A stretch of 5,349 nucleotides of DNA. Origin: Chitinophaga pinensis. GTDB lineage: Bacteria; Bacteroidota; Bacteroidia; M30B66. The stretch is from contig CALQRR010000148.1 of NCBI GenBank assembly GCA_943333015.1, positions 1 to 5,349 on the forward strand, in the 5' to 3' direction. The position numbers and the translations under genes are program-made. The first letter of the stretch is position 1. Each line of letters begins with the position of its first letter. Below the pieces are notes generated by a model, which was given only the letters and a program-made list of their open reading frames with translations, searched no databases and was not told where the DNA came from. Positions 1-5,349 of this stretch are shown here, in pieces.

Positions 1-425
1 AATGTATGCCAGAAGAACAGTATACGATGAGGATTACCTCCCTGAAATCGTGAACCATAAACAACATCTGCGTAACCATCAGTAATTGGCTTTAGGAGAA
101 GGTTGAATTCTTGTGGATCATACTCAAGATCAGCATCCTGGATTATTAAGAGATCTCCAGTGGCTTTCTGAATTCCGGTATGAATTGCAGCACCTTTGCC
201 TTGATTTAATTCATGCTTATAATATTCGATATTCAAATCAGGATACTCACTGATGTATTTAAAAATAGAATCTTCGGTATTGTCGCTTGAACAATCATTA
301 ACAATAATAACTTGTTTTTTAATATTACAAATAAGAACAACCTCTCTTACCTTATTTAAAATCAGGTGAATAGTAGCTCCTTCATTATACGCTGGAATAA
401 TAATTGAAAGTAGTTTGAAATCCAT
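1..425 (-). CDS. Family 2 glycosyltransferase, dolichyl-phosphate mannose synthase-like (3' end beyond window)
   Basis: I translated this from the reverse strand. The ATG at 425-423 opens a frame that stays open to the left edge, giving 141 residues of an incomplete protein. The N-terminus has the GT-A fold pattern: a hydrophobic first strand SIIIPAYNEG (residues 7-16), IIVNDCSSDNT (40-50), NQGKGAAIHTGIQKATGD (74-91), the metal and nucleotide-sugar binding DAD in QDADLEYDP (96-104), and VVYGSRFQGG (121-130). In GT2 enzymes the DxD-type motif binds a divalent cation and a nucleotide sugar. The KGAA...DADLEYDP and GSRF...HR pattern resembles the DPM1/polyprenyl-phosphate glycosyltransferase subgroup, which usually transfers mannose or glucose to a lipid carrier at the inner face of the membrane. 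Substrate cannot be decided here, nor whether C-terminal membrane segments follow. It lies beyond the terminator of the dcw unit and has about 34% GC by hand count, lower than its neighbours. No Shine-Dalgarno is visible, and the ATG is the first start before the conserved strand. Confidence 0.9.
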   Translation of the reverse strand, partial: MDFKLLSIIIPAYNEGATIHLILNKVREVVLICNIKKQVIIVNDCSSDNTEDSIFKYISEYPDLNIEYYKHELNQGKGAAIHTGIQKATGDLLIIQDADLEYDPQEFNLLLKPITDGYADVVYGSRFQGGNPHRILFFWHT

Positions 426-468
426 ATTTTTTGAAATGCGGAATTAATAACTCTTCCCGTTCAAGACG

Positions 469-497
469 AAAAGATATGAAAAGTCAATATTAACCAA
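469..497 (-). promoter_or_regulatory. Possible Bacteroidota-type promoter for the glycosyltransferase
   Basis: Reading the minus strand, TTG (497-495) is followed after 18 bases by TATCTTTT (476-469). This matches seven of eight positions of the phylum's -7 consensus TAnnTTTG, with a TTG-type -33 element at a plausible distance. It sits between the dcw terminator and the glycosyltransferase start, about 43 bases upstream of that ATG, where a promoter would be expected. The last consensus base is T instead of G, and the region is AT-rich, so a chance match is quite possible. An overlapping alternative, TTG plus TAATATTG, lies slightly upstream. Confidence 0.25.
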
Positions 498-518
498 CTG
501 TATTGACATAAACAACAA

Positions 519-536
519 AGCCCCAAAAAAGGGGCT
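519..536 (-). terminator. Rho-independent terminator closing the dcw/yqeY unit
   Basis: The minus strand reads AGCCCC, a TTTTTT loop, then GGGGCT, a perfect 6-bp stem with four G:C pairs in a row plus a fifth. It is followed by the T-rich tail TTGTTGTTT. The hairpin begins 30 bases after the stop codon of the YqeY-like gene. On the plus strand the hairpin is followed by CTGCTGA with no T run, so it should act only on transcripts coming from ftsZ/yqeY. It separates the dcw genes from the glycosyltransferase. Confidence 0.8.
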
Positions 537-566
537 CTGCTGATATTTACAACAACCAACCTAATT

Positions 567-1013
567 TCAACTTAAGATTTCCTTTACCAAAGTAGAGATG
601 AGTTTTCCATCGGCTCGGCCTGCGAGTCTCTGTGATGCTGCTCCCATTACTTTCCCCATGTCTTTCACAGAAACAACGCCCAATTCAGACGCAATTTCCC
701 GGAGGACAACACGAACCTCATCAGGAGAAAGTTGCTCAGGTAAATATTTCTCAATAATATCTGCCTGAAACGTTTCCGATTCAGCCAGTTCGGGACGATT
801 CTGCTGGATGTATATCTCCGCAGACTCGCGACGCTGTTTCACCAGTTTCTGGAGAAGCTTCAGCTCAATATCAACACTAAGCTCCGCACCAACTTTTTCA
901 GTCTTAGCCAAAAGGACAGCTGATTTAACGGCACGTAATGCCTCCAGCTTTTCTTTCTCCTTGGCAAGCATTGCTGCTTTAATATCTGCACTGATTTTTT
1001 CTTCCAAACTCAT
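567..1013 (-). CDS. GatB/YqeY domain-containing protein
   Basis: The predicted protein has 148 residues, the usual full length for stand-alone YqeY proteins. Visible family hallmarks are LRAVKSAVLLAKTEK (residues 26-40), the basic stretch LVKQRRESAEIY (57-68), YLPEQLS (90-96) and KDMGKVMGA...GRADGK (117-137). The family is all-helical and similar to the C-terminal tail domain of GatB, the amidotransferase subunit that engages the acceptor end of tRNA. A tRNA-related role is therefore often suggested, but I know of no firmly assigned reaction. There is no signal peptide or membrane segment, so the protein should be cytoplasmic. The ATG lies 22 bases after the ftsZ stop with no hairpin between, which implies co-transcription, and a strong terminator follows the stop. 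Neither end looks truncated. Family assignment is confident; the cellular function is not known from this sequence. Confidence 0.92.
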   Translation of the reverse strand: MSLEEKISADIKAAMLAKEKEKLEALRAVKSAVLLAKTEKVGAELSVDIELKLLQKLVKQRRESAEIYIQQNRPELAESETFQADIIEKYLPEQLSPDEVRVVLREIASELGVVSVKDMGKVMGAASQRLAGRADGKLISTLVKEILS

Positions 1014-1035
1014 GGCGTACGTTTTAGTATGATGA

Positions 1036-2493
1036 TTAATCCACGTTATCGTGAAGAAATGAATTGTTCGGACGAATTTCCAGTTTCTTATCTTCCGGAT
1101 TCTCGCTCAATGTGTAACGGGAAATACTGGAATCTGAAGATGAATCTACTTGTTGCAAATGCACATTCCGACGACGAAATGCTGGCACACTTTCAAGATC
1201 AGCAACCGGAGAAGGCGTCTTTAGCTTAATGCTTAGTCGCTTCAGGTTTTCCATGCGCTCAATAGAACGACGAACATGCTCGTTTTCTTCTTCCTGAGCA
1301 GGTGTTAATTCCGGAACTGTACTCAATGTAAATACCAATTCAGGACGATCGCTTCCGTCTACCATCAGTTCTTCATCCTGATCACGTTTTGCTTCAGGAG
1401 AAACCGTTGGTGCAGAAGTAACCTCCGAACGGGATGGTGTTTCCTTCACCTGAGGACGCATAGTATTAATAGACTCGTCAAAATTCAACACTTTGCGTTC
1501 TTCTTCTACCTGTCCAGTCAAAATGCCTGTTGCAACAAGTGTTACACACACTGAACGCCCTAAGGATGTGTCATGAGAAGTTCCCATAATCACATTCGCA
1601 TCCCAGCCTGCTTCTTCTTGCATATGGTCCATCAAATCACCTACCTCATCCATCATAATGTCTTCGCCATATGCGATGTTCACCAAAATGTGTTTTGCTC
1701 CGCGGATGCTGCTGTCATTAAGCAATGGAGAAGAAAGTGCAGTTTTCAAAGCGCGCATAGCAGCACCTTCACCATCGGCCAAAGCAGATCCCATAATTGC
1801 AGAACCTCCATCTTTCATCACCGTGTTTACATCAGCAAAATCGACGTTGATCTGTCCTGGAACAGTAATGATCTCAGCAATGCCTTTTGCAGCAGTAGTC
1901 AGTACATTATCTGCTTCTGCAAAAGCAGCCGTCAGACCAAGATTTCCAAATATCTCGCGAAGCTTATCGTTGGAAATTACAAGAAGTGTATCCACACTCT
2001 TGCGTAATTGCTCAAGACCGTCTTCTGCTTGTTTACGGCGTTTCTTACCTTCAAAAGTAAACGGAATGGTTACAATCCCAACGGTGAGAATGCCCATTTC
2101 GCGGGCAGTTGCGGCAATAACTGGTGCAGCACCGGTTCCAGTTCCACCACCCATACCTGCAGTCACAAAAACCATTTTGGTCTCGCGTCCAAGGATGTCT
2201 TTTAGTTCATCAATATTTTCAATCGCAGCATTTCTTCCCACTTCAGGAATAGAACCGGCTCCGCGACCTTCTGTCAACGTTAATCCCAACTGCACTTTTG
2301 TCGGGATTGCGCTGGCATCAAGTGCCTGTTGATCTGTGTTGCAGATAATAAAATCCACTCCGCGGATACCCTGACGGAACATGTGGTTTACTGCATTGCT
2401 TCCGCCGCCACCGACGCCTATCACTTTAATGATGGAGTTTTGTGCGTTTTGCGGGAGCTCAAAGGTCATGTTGATCTCTTTCTTCTCACTCAT
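1036..2493 (-). CDS. ftsZ: Cell division protein FtsZ
   Basis: This is the tubulin-like GTPase that polymerises at midcell and organises the division machinery. The 485-residue protein has the nucleotide-binding start IKVIGVGGGGSNAVNHM (residues 22-38), the signature GGGTGTG (115-121), and the catalytic T7 loop NVDFADV (216-222) with D218 and D221, which completes the GTPase site of the neighbouring subunit. The globular core ends near residue 325 (TLVATGILTG, 318-327). A low-complexity, charged linker follows (about 330-430), then VPAFRRRNV (436-444), which resembles the canonical C-terminal peptide that binds FtsA. Some 40 further residues end in NSFLHDNVD, making it longer than the roughly 380-residue proteobacterial forms. 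The chosen ATG gives MSEKKEINMTFELP; M9 (codon at 2469-2467) is an alternative start that would keep the whole GTPase core. A 70-base CA-rich spacer separates it from ftsA, unlike the tight upstream junctions, and the YqeY-like gene follows 22 bases later. All catalytic residues I can check are present. Confidence 0.99.
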   Translation of the reverse strand: MSEKKEINMTFELPQNAQNSIIKVIGVGGGGSNAVNHMFRQGIRGVDFIICNTDQQALDASAIPTKVQLGLTLTEGRGAGSIPEVGRNAAIENIDELKDILGRETKMVFVTAGMGGGTGTGAAPVIAATAREMGILTVGIVTIPFTFEGKKRRKQAEDGLEQLRKSVDTLLVISNDKLREIFGNLGLTAAFAEADNVLTTAAKGIAEIITVPGQINVDFADVNTVMKDGGSAIMGSALADGEGAAMRALKTALSSPLLNDSSIRGAKHILVNIAYGEDIMMDEVGDLMDHMQEEAGWDANVIMGTSHDTSLGRSVCVTLVATGILTGQVEEERKVLNFDESINTMRPQVKETPSRSEVTSAPTVSPEAKRDQDEELMVDGSDRPELVFTLSTVPELTPAQEEENEHVRRSIERMENLKRLSIKLKTPSPVADLESVPAFRRRNVHLQQVDSSSDSSISRYTLSENPEDKKLEIRPNNSFLHDNVD

Positions 2494-2563
2494 GGCTGTT
2501 GTGTGTTAGTTGTGTTGTTGTATGTGTTGTTGTGTTGTACATAGTTGTCAGGAGTATTGAAAC
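2494..2563 (-). promoter_or_regulatory. CA/CAA-rich, G-free leader ahead of ftsZ
   Basis: This is the spacer between the ftsA stop and the ftsZ start. On the coding strand, the 43 bases corresponding to 2539-2497 contain no G at all and consist mostly of CAA and CA units. The 10-mer CAACAACACA occurs twice with a 12-base period (2532-2523 and 2520-2511). A strand without G cannot form G:C or G:U pairs within itself, so this stretch should be single-stranded in the mRNA right up to the ATG. There is no Shine-Dalgarno. I infer a ribosome-loading (translation enhancer) role; a simple unselected low-complexity spacer is the alternative. I did not find a good TAnnTTTG promoter in it. Confidence 0.45.
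2511..2532 (-). repeat. Short direct repeat CAACAACACA, two copies, 12-base period
   Basis: Two identical 10-base copies lie at 2523-2532 and 2511-2520, separated by two bases, inside the G-free leader of ftsZ. The flanking sequence continues the same CA/CAA composition less regularly (ACAACACAAC upstream, ACACACAACA downstream). This looks like low-complexity expansion and not a protein-binding iteron or a CRISPR unit. Confidence 0.6.
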
Positions 2564-3844
2564 TCAGGCATTGCGTTCGTTGTCATCATCGAAGAAATTC
2601 TTCGTCTTAGCAAAAATGGCATCAAAGAATCCTCCCGGTTTTGGTGGTTTCGGCTTCTGTCCCATTTGTTGGAGATCTTCGCGCAATCGTTTGCTGTCAC
2701 TCAATTCGAAACCTTTTATCACCAGCCCTACCGATGTCGCAAACATGGGAGAGGCAATTTCTTCGGATGCTTTTGACAAATGCTCATTGGGATAACCAAT
2801 ACGGGTGTCCATGCCGGTCATGTATTCAATCAACTGCGAAACATGCTTCAGCTTTGCGCCTCCACCCGTTACAACAATTCCCGCGATCAGCTTTTTTTCG
2901 TATCCCGAATTCTTAATCTCATAGTAGATGTGTTCGATCACATCTTCCATACGCGCCTGAATAATGTTGGCAAGATTCTTCAAGCTAATTTCCTTCGGTT
3001 CACGTCCCCGAAGTCCAGGAATAGAAACAATCTCATTCTCTTTACTCTCACTAGCCAGCGCCGAACCAAAACGGATTTTCAACATTTCCGCCTGATCCTT
3101 TATGATGGAACATCCTTCCTTTATATCCTCTGTAATGATATCTCCTCCCAAGGCAATCACGGCAGTATGACGAATAATGCCATCCTGAAAAATCGCAATA
3201 TCAGTGGTCCCTCCACCAATATCCACCAAAGCCACTCCGGCTTCTTTTTCCTCCTTACTCAAAACAGCCTCCGCAGATGCCAAAGGCTCGAGAATAAGTC
3301 CAGTTGCTTCCAGGTTAGCACGATTAACACATTTATACATGTTTTTTGCTGCCGCAATCTGACCGGTAATGATGTGAAAATTGGCTTCCATGCGGATACC
3401 ACACATCCCAATCGGTTCTTTGATACCTTTCTCGTTGTCGATGATATATTCCTGGGGCAATGCATGAATAATCTCTTCGCCGGGTAACATCACCAACTTA
3501 AACATATCTTGTGTCAACGCATCCACATCGGCTTGCGTAATCTCTTGCTCGTAGTTGCTGCGCATGAGCACACCATGATGCTGAATGGATTTGATGTGCT
3601 GACCAGCAATGCCAACATTCACCAATCGGATATCGACACCCGAAACATTTTCAGCTTCTTCCACAGCTGCGCGAATGCTTTGAACTGTCCGCTCGATGTT
3701 CGATACAACTCCGCGCTTCACTCCTATAGATGTGGATTTTCCATACCCGAGGATTTCTATCTTCCCGTGTTCGTTCCGTCGGCCAACCATGGCGACAATC
3801 TTGGTAGTACCAATATCTAGTCCGACTATGATTTCAGAGTCCAT
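2564..3844 (-). CDS. ftsA: Cell division protein FtsA
   Basis: FtsA is the actin-like ATPase that tethers FtsZ filaments to the cytoplasmic membrane and recruits later division proteins. The protein has 426 residues, a normal length. It shows the phosphate-1 motif VGLDIGTTK (residues 7-15, with D10), the phosphate-2 motif VDIGGGTTDIAIF (207-219), and the adenosine motif IVVTGGGAKL (323-332). The region around 84-163 corresponds to the 1C/SHS2 domain that replaces actin subdomain 1B. The C-terminus has a proline/lysine linker KPKPPKPGG (397-405), then FFDAIFAKTKNFF (406-418), an amphipathic segment expected to be the membrane-targeting helix. The ATG lies 3 bases after the ftsQ stop (TGA ATC ATG on the coding strand), which suggests translational coupling, and places the DIGTTK motif at the expected distance from the N-terminus. 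The stop is followed by the 70-base CA-rich leader of ftsZ. All hallmark motifs are intact. Confidence 0.99.
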   Translation of the reverse strand: MDSEIIVGLDIGTTKIVAMVGRRNEHGKIEILGYGKSTSIGVKRGVVSNIERTVQSIRAAVEEAENVSGVDIRLVNVGIAGQHIKSIQHHGVLMRSNYEQEITQADVDALTQDMFKLVMLPGEEIIHALPQEYIIDNEKGIKEPIGMCGIRMEANFHIITGQIAAAKNMYKCVNRANLEATGLILEPLASAEAVLSKEEKEAGVALVDIGGGTTDIAIFQDGIIRHTAVIALGGDIITEDIKEGCSIIKDQAEMLKIRFGSALASESKENEIVSIPGLRGREPKEISLKNLANIIQARMEDVIEHIYYEIKNSGYEKKLIAGIVVTGGGAKLKHVSQLIEYMTGMDTRIGYPNEHLSKASEEIASPMFATSVGLVIKGFELSDSKRLREDLQQMGQKPKPPKPGGFFDAIFAKTKNFFDDDNERNA

Positions 3845-3847
3845 GAT

Positions 3848-4648
3848 TCAGTTGGTTTTTTTGGTACAAATGATTTGATTGTTGTATTTAAGATTCAAAG
3901 CACTGTATGTGTCCCAGCCCGCTAGCGGTAAGCCTTTGGAATAAAACAGCCTCAGTCGCTTGAATTTTTCTTCGATATCGTTTACATCACCGATCAGAAT
4001 GCTGGAAGGCCCCATGTTGGGCACCATCTCCAAATCTCCATCGGGCCGAACAACCACTTGCTCCATCTGAGCCCAAATAAATGTATCTCGGCGAGCCGCC
4101 ATGGCCAACACATACAAATCATCTGTGATAGAATTTGCAGCAAGACTGTCATTTTCCTGAACATCTTTAACACTCATGCTAAGCTTGTAGTACGGATCGG
4201 TAATCGCCCCTGTGGCAACAGGAACACGTGCTGTAAAACGTGCAATCAAAGGCATGTAACGCCCCTTATCATCAATGTAATAGCTTTCGCTAAATGTGTC
4301 AATAATTCGAATAACTGGTGTCCGTTGAAGGATGTCCATGCACAAAACGCCCATGGGATTGTAGTAAACATCTACCTCCTGAACAGCAGGATGCTGTAGC
4401 AGTTCGGTTTCAATCTCAAGTAGGTTTACGGTGGTTGCTTTTACACTATCAATGCGGATACCTTTGACTTGCAACAATTCATATACATCTTCATCTACGA
4501 TAAACTGCATCGAGGAATCGCCCAGAATAGAGACTTTACTTTCGATACACATGGCAGCATGTCGTTGCTGATTGACAAAGCCAAAAAGCACAATTACCGC
4601 CAACATACTGACGCCCCAAAGGATCATTCTCACCAGCCGCTTTTTCAT
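3848..4648 (-). CDS. ftsQ: Cell division protein FtsQ (POTRA and FtsQ domains)
   Basis: FtsQ is a bitopic membrane protein of the divisome whose periplasmic part links early cytoplasmic and late peptidoglycan-synthesising components through FtsB/FtsL. The 266-residue protein begins with a short basic cytoplasmic tail (MKKRLVRM), then one transmembrane helix at about residues 8-24. The periplasmic region follows: a POTRA-like stretch around 33-113 (FIVDEDVYELL at 49-59; LLQHPAVQEVDVYY at 83-96; ILQRTPVIRI at 106-115), then YYIDDKGRYMPL (123-134), the usual entry into the FtsQ beta domain. Sequence conservation of FtsQ is low, so position between murC and ftsA supports the call strongly. The start overlaps the murC stop as ATGA, which fixes the start codon and suggests coupling; the stop is 3 bases from the ftsA start. 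There is no ddl gene ahead of it, unlike in Escherichia coli. Confidence 0.95.
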   Translation of the reverse strand: MKKRLVRMILWGVSMLAVIVLFGFVNQQRHAAMCIESKVSILGDSSMQFIVDEDVYELLQVKGIRIDSVKATTVNLLEIETELLQHPAVQEVDVYYNPMGVLCMDILQRTPVIRIIDTFSESYYIDDKGRYMPLIARFTARVPVATGAITDPYYKLSMSVKDVQENDSLAANSITDDLYVLAMAARRDTFIWAQMEQVVVRPDGDLEMVPNMGPSSILIGDVNDIEEKFKRLRLFYSKGLPLAGWDTYSALNLKYNNQIICTKKTN

Positions 4649-5349
4649 ATTGCGGAAGGTGTTTGTAAGAGGCGATCGTGGAGTGGTTCCACCAGCATAT
4701 CAATATCACCGGCGCCCAGTGTTAGAAGGACTTCCGGTTTATGTGTGGCTACGTATTCGACCAATTCATCTCGCCTGAGCAGGGATTTTGCTGAACACGT
4801 GATTTTTTCCAATAAAACATCAGAAGAAACCCCTTCAATCGGTTGTTCCCGTGCTGGATAAATATCCAGTAATACAACCTCGTCTAAAAGTGAAAGGCTT
4901 TCGGCAAACGCATCCAGAAAATCGCGTGTGCGGCTGAAAAGGTGTGGCTGAAAAACACCCAGCACGTTTTTACCCGGATAAATTCGTTTTACCGAACTGA
5001 TACATGCTCTTAGCTCCTCCGGATGATGGGCATAATCATCAATAAAAACAAAATCTTTTTCACGGATGATGTATTCGAACCGACGCTTTACGCCTGTAAA
5101 ACTTTCTAATCCAGCACGAATCTGCGCTTCATCCAAACCATTCTCATACACAGCAGCAATCGCCGCCAAGGCATTTTCCACATTGTGGAATCCGGGTAGA
5201 CCTAAAGTCAACCCGCGCATGAGATGATCGTTGTAACGCACATCAAACCGATAGCGATCACCTTCCGCAACACAGTTTTCCAACCGCACATCAGCAGGAA
5301 GTTCGGTGTGATAGGTAATGGCTATATGGTAAAGACGTTCCGGTAAATC
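4645..5349 (-). CDS. murC: UDP-N-acetylmuramate--L-alanine ligase, C-terminal half (5' end beyond window)
   Basis: MurC uses ATP to join L-alanine to UDP-MurNAc in the cytoplasm, the first peptide-forming step of peptidoglycan precursor synthesis. The frame is open from the right edge; 234 residues are visible, roughly half of a usual 450-480 residue MurC. Numbered from the edge, it shows PGFHNVENALAAIAA (52-66), the Mur ligase middle-to-C-terminal junction motif. DDYAHHPEE (104-112) is the histidine-rich motif that marks MurC and Mpl. FQPHLFSRTRD (133-143), DIYPAREQP (162-170) and LGAGDID (211-217) follow. An in-frame GTG at 5289-5287 could be mistaken for a start, but conserved-looking coding sequence continues upstream, so the gene is only cut by the window edge. 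Mpl is the main alternative, but the position directly before ftsQ, with a 4-base ATGA overlap, favours murC. The C-terminus is complete. Confidence 0.96.
   Translation of the reverse strand, partial: DLPERLYHIAITYHTELPADVRLENCVAEGDRYRFDVRYNDHLMRGLTLGLPGFHNVENALAAIAAVYENGLDEAQIRAGLESFTGVKRRFEYIIREKDFVFIDDYAHHPEELRACISSVKRIYPGKNVLGVFQPHLFSRTRDFLDAFAESLSLLDEVVLLDIYPAREQPIEGVSSDVLLEKITCSAKSLLRRDELVEYVATHKPEVLLTLGAGDIDMLVEPLHDRLLQTPSAI

Noticed and set aside
1014..1035. A terminator or separate promoter between ftsZ and the YqeY-like gene
   Set aside because: The 22-base gap holds no GC-rich hairpin with a T run and is too short for a convincing promoter.
1658..2332. A 224-codon plus-strand open frame inside ftsZ, plus shorter plus-strand frames across ftsA and ftsQ
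   Set aside because: They lie antisense to strongly conserved genes, their translations show no recognisable domain, and long antisense frames arise from codon bias in the real gene.
2497..2539. The CAA-rich direct repeats as a CRISPR array, iteron or other repeat-based system
   Set aside because: There are only two 10-base copies with a 2-base gap in low-complexity sequence, with no spacers and no associated genes.
2494..2563. A dedicated ftsZ promoter in the spacer
   Set aside because: I found no credible TAnnTTTG with an upstream TTG on the minus strand; TATGTACA is the nearest and is poor. A promoter further upstream within ftsA cannot be excluded by eye.
2499..2795. A plus-strand small protein starting in the ftsA-ftsZ spacer
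   Set aside because: Its start lies in the TG-rich low-complexity complement of the leader, and most of it is antisense to the ftsA 3' end.
4645..4648. A frameshift or fusion between murC and ftsQ
   Set aside because: The overlap is a standard ATGA stop/start arrangement, and both proteins have normal ends at this point.
5287..5289. GTG as a start codon giving a 214-residue protein
   Set aside because: The same frame continues open to the window edge, and the product is plainly the C-terminal half of MurC, so a start here would remove the ATPase domain.

Overview
The window looks like the distal end of a Bacteroidota division and cell wall (dcw) cluster. Every gene I can support lies on the minus strand, so transcription runs from high to low coordinates: murC (partial, entering at the right edge), ftsQ, ftsA, ftsZ, a GatB/YqeY-domain gene, a hairpin terminator, and then the 5' part of a family 2 glycosyltransferase that leaves at the left edge. 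The phylum call rests on three things. The order murC-ftsQ-ftsA-ftsZ-yqeY has no ddl or murB between murC and ftsQ. No start has a convincing Shine-Dalgarno sequence. FtsZ carries a long C-terminal tail ending in a LHDNVD-type motif. I cannot narrow it to a genus.

Layout: 4645-5349 is the C-terminal half of MurC, overlapping ftsQ by four bases (ATGA). 3848-4648 is ftsQ and 2564-3844 is ftsA, with only 3 bases between them. A 70-base leader follows, almost free of G on the coding strand and rich in CA/CAA. Then come ftsZ (1036-2493) and, 22 bases later, a YqeY-like gene (567-1013). A 6-bp GC-rich hairpin with a U-rich tail (519-536) closes the unit. From 425 down to the left edge is a GT2 glycosyltransferase with clearly lower GC, probably a separate transcription unit.

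Functionally, MurC adds L-alanine to UDP-MurNAc to begin the peptide stem of peptidoglycan. FtsQ is the bitopic periplasmic scaffold of the divisome. FtsA is the actin-like membrane anchor of FtsZ, and FtsZ is the tubulin-like GTPase that forms the Z ring. The tight spacing from murC through ftsA suggests translational coupling. The unusual spacer before ftsZ is the one place where ftsZ translation could be set independently. The YqeY protein has no firmly established role, but its family resembles the tRNA-binding tail domain of GatB.

I see no RNA gene, CRISPR array, insertion sequence or obviously novel multigene system. The observations most worth checking are the G-free ftsZ leader, the two-part C-terminus of FtsZ, and the composition break after the terminator.
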